DNA of 11,582 nt, taken from positions 1 through 11,582 of the forward strand of contig JAADFA010000148.1 in NCBI GenBank assembly GCA_013153135.1, given 5' to 3'. Made by a program: the position numbers and the translations under genes. The notes beneath the pieces are model-generated. The model saw only the letters and a list, made by a program, of their open reading frames with translations. It had not been told where the DNA came from and did not search any database. The DNA is from Chloroflexota bacterium (GTDB lineage Bacteria; Chloroflexota; Anaerolineae; Anaerolineales; DRMV01). Below, piece after piece: positions 6,359 to 11,582 of the stretch (the stretch's first letter is position 1; every line of letters begins with the position of its first letter).

Positions 6359-8394
6359 CGCAACGCCTCCACAAGACGGGCACAACGTTCACGGTCTACA
6401 TCCTCGCGGGGGGCAAGCACTTGCAGGCCCACCTCGCGCCACGTTTCAATAGGCTTGTAATAACACAATGTGGGACGCACGACCCACTGCACCCACGCGT
6501 TGTTCTCTTCCGCAAAGTTCGCCTCGCGCGGGTCTTTGAGCCGATCTTTCAAGGGTTCGGTAATGATTAGCGCGAAGCGTTGTTGGGCCAAATCCCGATA
6601 ATACGGCTCAAAGGTAGGCCAATGTTGGCTAAAGGCTCGATCGATGAGGAACTTCTTTTCATACTCAGGCACAAGAGGCACTTGGGGCACGAGGTGAAAG
6701 GTCAAGAAATGCCGAAAGTCCATAAACAGGATTTCGCCTTGACCTTCGGCCTGGGTACGCTGGATAAGGTCGCGGAGATGGGCGAGGATCTCGCGCTGTC
6801 GTGGGGCCGGAACGCGCGGGATAGGTTGATAAGTGCTATATGCGGACAGCACCAGCACCGGCCCAAGAACCGCGATCACAAGCCAGGGCCTAAGCCCGGC
6901 CGCGTCCACGCGAAAACGTTGCCCCAAGCCCGCTTGCCACGCCGCACCAGCCGTGAACAGCAAACCGACCAAAAGCATATCGTAATTATGCAAATTATCG
7001 CCGCCTCCGATCTTGGTGCTCACGAAGGTGCCCACGATAAAAAACGCGGCCATCACCAGACCGAGGTATCGACGGCCCCAGGGCGTCCAGTGCCACCAGC
7101 CACGGCGATAGGTGAGCACCAGCAAGCCGATTAAGCCCATCGTACCCAGGGCCAAGGCGAGCAACAGGCCCCACCGGAAGCTGGGATTGGGCCACAAGCG
7201 GTACCACAAGAAGCGCTGGTAGGTCAACGTATGCCACAAGGCCTGGGGAGTAAGCTGGCCGAACTTTTCATGCGAGCGCAAAAAGACCACACCCGCGCTG
7301 CCATCGAGCTGCGAAAGCCAGCGCACCAAGCGGTCGCCTGGCACCCACGCGGCCAAGCCCAACGACCCAACCAGCGCGGCCGCAAGCATAGGTCCGTGTC
7401 GTTGCCAGAACGCCTTGCGCCATGGCGGCGTGGTTTCCCAGCTCGAGACCAACAGCAAAGCCCATAAGAAGGGCGCAAAGGCCCACGTAAAGCGAGTAAT
7501 GCGCACCCCATAGCCCGCGGCCAAAAGCGCCAGCACCCGCACCCATGGATTGGGGTGATAAGCGCCCCACCAAACCAACAGCGCGGCCAGGACCAAAGGC
7601 GGATAAATGGGCCCCTGGGCTAAATACAGAAAACCCCACAAGCCCAGCAAAGCCCACATCCCTCGCGAGGATGGACGCTTTGGCCAGCCAAAGACAAGCA
7701 GCGCCAGGGCAATGTTCGGAAATACATAGAGCCCTTCCCGCCAAAACCGCACCAGCCACAAGTTCGCGTAGGGCCACACATAAATTAAGCCAAAGAGCAA
7801 CGTCCGGCCGGGATCGTTGAATACGGGAATGGGTTTGTCTTTAGGATAAAGATAACGCTCTCGGGCGAAAATGGTGGAATAATCCCACAAACGGTTCGCT
7901 TCGGACCAGGAATAAGGGAAAGGGTAACTGGAGACCCAGACGAACAAACGGCCCAAGCTGTAGAACCAGCCCAGTACCAAGGTCAACGCCAACAGCAAGG
8001 TAACGAAACGCACCGGCTGCGATGGGCTCAAAAGCCACGCGGCCCACCACACGAGATTGACCAACGTCCACGCCAACCATGCGAGTCGGTACAGTTTGAA
8101 ACCGTAGAACGAAGCAAAAAAGAGCCATCCAAAGCCCGCGGTGAGCACAAGCACGAAGGCCAAACGCAGGGCCCAGGGGATGCGCTGTCGAAGTTGTGCG
8201 GCGCGCGGCTTCGTATCCGCATACACCAGCCACGCGCTCAGCGCGTACATCCCCAGCAGCGCGGCCACGCGCGCCCACCACGTCGGCAGCCATGGCCGAA
8301 CCCAAAACAGCCGGTCAATATGGGCCACGTACAAACCCAAGCCCCCGAGCGCGACCAAAAAAACCCTGCGCACAAACCTGGTCATGACGCGCAT
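6355..8394 (-). CDS. Polytopic membrane protein, probable GT-C-fold glycosyltransferase
   Basis: The 679-residue protein has roughly 11-13 hydrophobic segments (for example about 10-26, 42-58, 75-96, 103-123, 129-150, 199-216, 222-236, 246-275, 284-316, 335-350, 406-427, 441-459, 471-486 and 503-519), followed by a soluble C-terminal domain (about 525-679). The plan matches GT-C enzymes such as the family 39 / ArnT-like lipid-linked sugar transferases, which use polyprenyl-phosphate sugars outside the membrane. An acidic loop, PYSWSEANRLWDYS (160-173), after a membrane segment fits the place where these enzymes carry catalytic acidic residues. A second motif, KIGGGDNLHNYDM (461-473), resembles loops in related proteins. 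No motif proves activity, so the function is inferred from topology. The start at 8394 follows AAGGAGG with a 4-base gap; an in-frame ATG 9 bases later is possible. It overlaps moeB by 4 bases. Confidence 0.7.
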   Translation of the reverse strand: MRVMTRFVRRVFLVALGGLGLYVAHIDRLFWVRPWLPTWWARVAALLGMYALSAWLVYADTKPRAAQLRQRIPWALRLAFVLVLTAGFGWLFFASFYGFKLYRLAWLAWTLVNLVWWAAWLLSPSQPVRFVTLLLALTLVLGWFYSLGRLFVWVSSYPFPYSWSEANRLWDYSTIFARERYLYPKDKPIPVFNDPGRTLLFGLIYVWPYANLWLVRFWREGLYVFPNIALALLVFGWPKRPSSRGMWALLGLWGFLYLAQGPIYPPLVLAALLVWWGAYHPNPWVRVLALLAAGYGVRITRFTWAFAPFLWALLLVSSWETTPPWRKAFWQRHGPMLAAALVGSLGLAAWVPGDRLVRWLSQLDGSAGVVFLRSHEKFGQLTPQALWHTLTYQRFLWYRLWPNPSFRWGLLLALALGTMGLIGLLVLTYRRGWWHWTPWGRRYLGLVMAAFFIVGTFVSTKIGGGDNLHNYDMLLVGLLFTAGAAWQAGLGQRFRVDAAGLRPWLVIAVLGPVLVLSAYSTYQPIPRVPAPRQREILAHLRDLIQRTQAEGQGEILFMDFRHFLTFHLVPQVPLVPEYEKKFLIDRAFSQHWPTFEPYYRDLAQQRFALIITEPLKDRLKDPREANFAEENNAWVQWVVRPTLCYYKPIETWREVGLQVLAPREDVDRERCARLVEALR

Positions 8395-8414
8395 ACGTCC
8401 TCCTTGTGGGCTCT

Positions 8415-8444
8415 ATTGTACCTGGTCAAGGTCCTGAGGCCGAA
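8415..8444 (-). promoter_or_regulatory. Weak promoter candidate for the minus-strand pair
   Basis: Read on the minus strand, a -10 hexamer TACAAT (8420-8415) lies about 20 bases before the start at 8394. The best -35 at an 18-base spacing is the poor TTCGGC (8444-8439). A TTGACC (8429-8424) is too close to pair with this -10. If it is used, the 5' leader is only some 14 bases long. Confidence 0.25.
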
Positions 8445-8458
8445 GGCGCGATGGGTGT

Positions 8459-8523
8459 ACGCAAAGGTTGTCGAAAGGCCAATCGCCCGCGTGCTGCCCC
8501 GCCGCGGGCTGGAAGCCCGCGGC
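8459..8523 (+). repeat. REP-like palindromic repeat, copy A
   Basis: The 3' part (8501-8523) is a perfect palindrome: 10-base arms GCCGCGGGCT and AGCCCGCGGC around a GGA loop. The 5' part (8459-8481, beginning ACGCAAAGGTTGTCGAAA) matches 11483-11506 near the window's right end, where a similar GGCTGGAAG palindrome also follows. Two matching blocks in the same order at two sites indicate a dispersed intergenic repeat rather than a gene-specific terminator. No transposase is present. It lies upstream of both divergent genes, about 65 bases from the minus-strand start. Confidence 0.55.
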
Positions 8524-8731
8524 TAGTTGATATAAAATTGCACGCTGACTGGCCCAGCGTGGGGCGTGCGGTGGGGGGATTTCTAGCGGGCAACTTCAGC
8601 CGCCCGCAGCCCGTGGCGGGGTGTGATTATGGTTAGGGGGAGTCTACGAGGCCGCGGGTTAAGCGCGCGAGTTCTGCCGCCCGGGGCATGGGCTTCGACA
8701 AGATTTGCCTGCGCCCCGCGTGACGCCCGAA
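8524..8731. other. Non-coding, G-rich divergent intergenic stretch
   Basis: With its flanks this belongs to the 415-base gap between the divergent genes. Open frames crossing it are short, have no ribosome binding site and look unlike proteins. It holds a small hairpin (GCGGGC at 8586-8591 with GCCCGC at 8602-8607) and G-runs. No tRNA, riboswitch or known small RNA was recognised. An AT-rich patch, GATATAAAATT (8529-8539), lacks a partner -35. Confidence 0.4.
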
Positions 8732-8761
8732 CGGACATGCACGCACGCCCGCGGGTATAAT
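8732..8761 (+). promoter_or_regulatory. Promoter of the MBL-fold / B12-subunit / meaB operon
   Basis: A perfect -10 TATAAT lies at 8756-8761, with CGGACA (8732-8737; GACA matches the -35 consensus) at an 18-base spacing. The predicted transcript starts near 8768, about 42 bases before the ATG at 8810. This rules out the in-frame ATG at 8705 as the real start, because it lies upstream of the promoter. Confidence 0.5.
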
Positions 8762-8809
8762 CAAAAGAGAGTTTGGACGCGCGGCAGTTCCGGTTTCCGA
8801 GGGGATACG

Positions 8810-9688
8810 ATGCAAGAAATCGCGCCACAAGTCTATATTGAAGACCGCTATCCAGGTGTGGTCTTGGGCCTTTTGGTCATGGCTCAGGGGAGCATCTTGA
8901 TCGATTCGCCCCCGTGCCCGGACAACGCGCGTTCATGGAAGAGCGCGCTCCGGGCGTTCAACGGCCGGGGGCCTAACCACGTGCTGCTGTACCTCGATCA
9001 TCATCCGGACCGCTGCCTGGGCGGACGCCACTTTAGTAACACCATTGTGGCCCATGAGCACGCAGCCCTGGTCTTCAGCGAACGGCCCAACTTGTTTCGC
9101 TCCCAAACCATCCACCGGGGGGAAAACTGGGAACTCTGTCCCACCATGCAGGGCGTGCGCTGGGGTCAGCCCAACGTCTTCTTCAACGAAGCCATCTCCT
9201 TCCATTGGGATGAAGACCCCGTGACCGCGTTCCATCGGGGCGGGGTTTCGCCTTCGGCCGTGTGGGTCGTGTGGCCCAGCCGTCGCGTGCTCTTCGTAGG
9301 CGATACGGTCACCTCCCGCGAGCCTCCCTTCTTGGCCGAGGCCGACTTCGCGACCTGGGAGGCGAATTTGGACGAGCTCGCGCGCGAATATACCGACTAC
9401 CGCATCATCGGCAGCCGCGACGGCGTGCTACGTATGGAACACGTCTTGGCGTTCCGGGATTGGCTCCATCAGGTGCACGAAGAGCTGCGTAAAGCCCGCA
9501 CGCGGCGGCTCTCGGCCAGCGAGGTCGCACGCAAGCTCACCGAGGCGCACTTGCCGCGCTGGATACGGCCGGATTTGGACGAAAAACGTCGCAAACTCTA
9601 TCAACAACGACTGCTGTACGGATTTGAGCAAGCGTACCAGAACCTCAAGGGCCGACGGCGTCCACGCAAACGACGCCGCAAGAGCTAG
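8810..9688 (+). CDS. Metallo-beta-lactamase-fold protein with most metal ligands replaced
   Basis: The overall pattern is that of an MBL-fold hydrolase: an early strand ending GSILIDSP (27-34), a motif I region LYLDHHPDRCLGG (60-72), VAHEHA (80-85), a late strand RRVLFVGDTVTS (158-169), and a helix-rich end. Compared with the family motif HxHxDH, the residues read D63-H64-H65-P66-D67-R68: the first and last His are replaced, and the second His (H65) and the Asp (D67) remain. The usual GH-TPGS motif reads GVSPSA (145-150), so that His is missing too. D165 of GDT is kept. Where the last His of GHG is expected there is IGSRDGV. Classical two-metal chemistry is therefore doubtful; the protein may be structural, a binder, or use an altered site. 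The C-terminus is very basic (RRRPRKRRRKS). The start at 8810 has GAGGGG 5 bases upstream and lies after the promoter; length is 292 residues. It is first in an operon with a B12 mutase subunit, 18 bases upstream of it, but its role there is unknown. Confidence 0.8.
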   Translation: MQEIAPQVYIEDRYPGVVLGLLVMAQGSILIDSPPCPDNARSWKSALRAFNGRGPNHVLLYLDHHPDRCLGGRHFSNTIVAHEHAALVFSERPNLFRSQTIHRGENWELCPTMQGVRWGQPNVFFNEAISFHWDEDPVTAFHRGGVSPSAVWVVWPSRRVLFVGDTVTSREPPFLAEADFATWEANLDELAREYTDYRIIGSRDGVLRMEHVLAFRDWLHQVHEELRKARTRRLSASEVARKLTEAHLPRWIRPDLDEKRRKLYQQRLLYGFEQAYQNLKGRRRPRKRRRKS

Positions 9689-9706
9689 CTAAAAAGGGGG
9701 GGAACC

Positions 9707-10129
9707 GTGGCCCGCAAGATCCGTGTACTTATTGCCAAACCGGGCTTGGACGGTCACGACCGCGGGGCGAAAGTGGTCGCGCGCGCGCTGCGCGATGCGG
9801 GCATGGAAGTTATCTACACCGGCATCCGGCAGACGCCCGATATGATTGCGGACGCAGCCCTGCAAGAAGATGTAGACGTTGTAGGGCTGTCCATTCTCTC
9901 GGGTGCGCACATGACCCTCGTGCCCCAGGTGATCGAGCGCTTGCGCGCGTACGGCTTGGACCACGTCAAAGTGTTTGTGGGAGGCATCATCCCAGCCCGG
10001 GATGTGCCCGCGCTGAAGGCTATGGGCGTGACCCAAGTCTACGGCCCGGGCACGCCCACGCGCCAAATCGTTCACGATATCCGCGAGGCCGTCCTTGGCT
10101 CGGAGGCGGCCCAAAGCCAACCCGCTTGA
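9707..10129 (+). CDS. Stand-alone cobalamin-binding subunit of an acyl-CoA mutase (McmA2-like)
   Basis: This 140-residue protein matches the C-terminal B12 domain of methylmalonyl-CoA mutase. It holds adenosylcobalamin in the base-off/His-on mode, for radical carbon-skeleton rearrangement by a separate large subunit. Seen: the DxHxxG motif D15-G-H17-D-R-G20, in which H17 is the cobalt ligand; S62-x-L64 in GLSILSGAH; and VGGIIP (91-96) and GPGTPT (113-118) that cradle the nucleotide tail. Its size fits two-subunit mutases (archaeal and Chloroflexota mcmA2, and also IcmB or HcmB). The large subunit is not in this window, so the substrate (methylmalonyl-, isobutyryl- or 2-hydroxyisobutyryl-CoA) cannot be decided; methylmalonyl-CoA is most likely. 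It starts with GTG, with AAGGGGGGG (9694-9702) upstream. meaB follows after 74 bases. Confidence 0.93.
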   Translation: MARKIRVLIAKPGLDGHDRGAKVVARALRDAGMEVIYTGIRQTPDMIADAALQEDVDVVGLSILSGAHMTLVPQVIERLRAYGLDHVKVFVGGIIPARDVPALKAMGVTQVYGPGTPTRQIVHDIREAVLGSEAAQSQPA

Positions 10130-10203
10130 TCCCCGGGCCGCGCGCGGCGCCTTGCACAGGCATGCTCTGGGCCCCACAGCCAAACCTTCCCCAGGAGCCG
10201 GAC

Positions 10204-11205
10204 ATGAACGACATCACACCATGGGCGCAACGCATCCTCCGCGGCGACCGCCGCGCGCTCGCGCGCGGGTTGAGCTGGGTGGAAAACCACACGCCTGAAG
10301 GACGTGCCTTGCTGCGGGCCCTGTTCCCGCACACGGGCCGCGCGCACCGGGTGGGCATCACCGGCCCCCCGGGCGTGGGGAAATCGACCCTGGTCTACGC
10401 GCTCGCTCGGGCCTACCGCCAGCCTTCGGACGCGACACCGCGAAAAGTGGGCGTGCTCGCGGTGGACCCGAGCAGCCCCTTCACCGGCGGCGCGCTCCTG
10501 GGCGACCGCATCCGCATGCAGGGCCTGGCGGGCGACCCGGGCGTGTTCATCCGGTCCATGGCCTCCCGAGGAGCGGTGGGCGGTTTGGCGCGAGCCACGG
10601 CCCAGGCCGCGCAGGTCCTCGACGCGGCAGGATACGACATCATCCTTATCGAAACAGTCGGTGCGGGGCAGGCCGAGGTAGATATTGCCCAGCTCGCGCA
10701 CACCGTAATCGTGGTGCAAGCCCCCGGCCTGGGCGATGACATCCAGGCCATCAAAGCCGGCATCTTGGAGATCGCGGACATCTTCGTGGTCAACAAAGCC
10801 GATCGACCCGACGCGGCCGTGACCCGCCGCGCGCTTGAAGAGATGCTGCGCCTCGCGCCCGCGCGCGAAAACGCTGCAACCACTTCCGGAGCCGAGGCCT
10901 GGGTCCCGCCAGTGCTGCTCACCATCGCGACGTCAGGCGAAGGTATCCCAGAGCTGGTGCAAGCCATCGACGCGCACCGCGCGTACCTCAAACGCTCGGG
11001 CGAGGGACAACGTCGCGATGCCGCGCGGCTTCGGGCTGAACTGGAGGCCTGGGTGCGCGAGCACCTTTGGGAAACGTGGCGTGCACGCACCCGCTCGGAA
11101 GCCTGGGACGCCGCGCTCGCGGCCGTGCTGGCCCGCGACCAATCCCCGGATGAAGCCGCAGCCGAACTGGTGCGCCGCGCGTGCCCGCCCCATCACCAAG
11201 CATGA
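10204..11205 (+). CDS. meaB: MeaB/ArgK-type GTPase, chaperone of B12-dependent mutase
   Basis: MeaB is a G3E-family P-loop GTPase that gates cobalamin loading of acyl-CoA mutase and protects it from inactivation. Seen: Walker A GPPGVGKS (54-61), VDPSSPFTGGALLGDRIRM (88-106), ETVGAGQAE (150-158; many relatives read ETVGVGQSE), and the guanine-specificity motif NKAD (197-200). The length of 333 residues is normal, with a helical C-terminal arm (about 265-330) for dimer and mutase contacts. The ATG at 10204 has AGGAG (10193-10197) 6 bases upstream. Earlier in-frame starts (ATG at 10162 and back to 10126) have no ribosome binding site and add a Pro-rich stretch not expected in the family. Pairing with the B12-binding subunit supports a role in mutase maturation. 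Older ArgK annotations as an arginine transport kinase should not be carried over. Confidence 0.94.
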   Translation: MNDITPWAQRILRGDRRALARGLSWVENHTPEGRALLRALFPHTGRAHRVGITGPPGVGKSTLVYALARAYRQPSDATPRKVGVLAVDPSSPFTGGALLGDRIRMQGLAGDPGVFIRSMASRGAVGGLARATAQAAQVLDAAGYDIILIETVGAGQAEVDIAQLAHTVIVVQAPGLGDDIQAIKAGILEIADIFVVNKADRPDAAVTRRALEEMLRLAPARENAATTSGAEAWVPPVLLTIATSGEGIPELVQAIDAHRAYLKRSGEGQRRDAARLRAELEAWVREHLWETWRARTRSEAWDAALAAVLARDQSPDEAAAELVRRACPPHHQA

Positions 11206-11247
11206 GTGTGCCCATGGGGGCCATTGGCCGGGGGTCGAGCCTCGCCC

Positions 11248-11429
11248 CCACGCGAAGCGCGTGGCAAGCCATGTGGCCACCACCGTGGTCAGCGGGATGG
11301 ACGCGATCAGCCCCCCAGCGCGCCAACCAAGGTACGCACCACTTCCTCAGCCATGAACGCGTAGCTGAGCAGCCACGTCCATAGCGCCTGGCCCCGTGGC
11401 CCGCGGAGTTCACCGCGGTCGTCCTGGGC
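11248..11429 (-). pseudogene. Frameshifted remnant of a small membrane protein
   Basis: Read on the minus strand, two adjoining segments look coding: LLSYAFMAEEVVRTLVGAL in one frame and LIASIPLTTVVATWLATRF in another. They join smoothly if one G is added to the run of six G at 11316-11311. By eye most codons in the joined segment (about 11387-11248) end in G or C, as in the real genes here, and the protein would have two hydrophobic helices. There is no start codon in the upstream frame (a TAA lies at 11432-11430), and the downstream frame has no stop before it runs into meaB in antisense. It is either decayed or disrupted by a sequencing error in the homopolymer. The family was not recognised. 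The rest of 11206-11582 has no intact gene, only small hairpins (such as CCACGCG-AAG-CGCGTGG at 11248-11264) and repeat copy B. Confidence 0.3.
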
Positions 11430-11482
11430 TTATGGGGCATGGTTCTTTGGCGTGGCCTGAGCGGATAGATACCTCAGGGAGC

Positions 11483-11570
11483 ACGCAAAGGTGGTAGAAA
11501 CGGTCACGTGGCGAGGGGGAGGCGCAGGGGGCTGTCGCGGTTGGCGCCGCCGCAGGCTGGAAGTCCGCGT
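11483..11570 (+). repeat. REP-like repeat, copy B (decayed)
   Basis: ACGCAAAGGTGGTAGAAACG begins a 24-base block that matches 8459-8481 with a few changes. After a longer spacer, GCCGCAGGCTGGAAGTCCGC (11549-11568) matches the palindrome of copy A, but with mismatched arms. The spacer is about 42 bases here against 19 in copy A. It lies in the gene-free right end of the window. Confidence 0.45.
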
Positions 11571-11582
11571 GTCATGGCCGCG

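Noticed and set aside
8529..8539. TATAAA-like patch as a promoter
   Set aside because: The -35 position falls within the REP-like palindrome and does not resemble a consensus.
8586..8720. tRNA or small RNA gene in the divergent intergenic region
   Set aside because: No acceptor/T-arm pattern or known small-RNA signature could be assembled; only a short GC hairpin is present.
8705..8809. A 35-codon N-terminal extension of the MBL-fold protein
   Set aside because: The extension includes the TATAAT promoter at 8756-8761, is not MBL-like, and the ATG at 8810 has a good ribosome binding site.
10126..10203. A 26-codon N-terminal extension of MeaB
   Set aside because: There is no ribosome binding site and the composition is Pro-rich. 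AGGAG sits at the right distance from the ATG at 10204, where typical MeaB sequence begins.
11181..11384. Plus-strand frame overlapping the end of meaB, and a downstream stretch ending VVLGLWGMVLWRGLSG
   Set aside because: The frame is interrupted by a stop at 11382-11384 and is mostly composed like a shadow. The minus strand over the same bases shows the stronger coding signal.
11401..11418. CCGCGG-AGTTCA-CCGCGG as a terminator
   Set aside because: Only six base pairs, no T-tract, and it lies about 200 bases after meaB.

Overview
The window is GC-rich, densely packed bacterial DNA. The gene set fits a member of the Chloroflexota (Anaerolineae-like): a type A RNase P RNA, Thr-Pro-rich extracellular stalks, a large polytopic glycosyltransferase-like protein, a separate B12-binding mutase subunit with MeaB, and a rhodanese-fused MoeB. 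That assignment is inferred from gene content and style; no marker gene here settles it.

Layout. (1) Positions 1-320 hold the 3' three quarters of the RNase P RNA gene, cut by the window edge. A 25-codon lipoprotein-like peptide with a strong ribosome binding site follows (506-583), then a long perfect hairpin (620-693). (2) Positions 859-5179 form a tight plus-strand operon: dephospho-CoA kinase fused to a GNAT-like domain, the diadenylate cyclase CdaA, its YbbR/CdaR partner and a membrane-anchored sortase. It joins CoA synthesis, c-di-AMP signalling and a cell-surface transpeptidase. (3) Positions 5183-8394 on the minus strand form a translationally coupled pair: a polytopic GT-C-like membrane protein, then a MoeB-type E1 enzyme with a rhodanese domain. 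It converges on the sortase gene with only 3 bases between the stop codons. (4) A 415-base divergent intergenic region carries a REP-like palindrome and a clear promoter (TATAAT at 8756). (5) Positions 8810-11205 on the plus strand hold a metallo-beta-lactamase-fold protein that has lost most metal ligands, a stand-alone cobalamin-binding mutase subunit, and the mutase chaperone GTPase MeaB. (6) The last 377 bases have no intact gene. They hold a coding-like but frameshifted membrane-protein remnant on the minus strand and a decayed second copy of the REP-like repeat.

The points most worth a second look are the ligand-poor metallo-beta-lactamase homologue tied to a B12 mutase operon, the CoaE-GNAT fusion at the head of a c-di-AMP/sortase operon, and the tiny lipopeptide gene after rnpB. 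No complete new defence or mobile system is visible.
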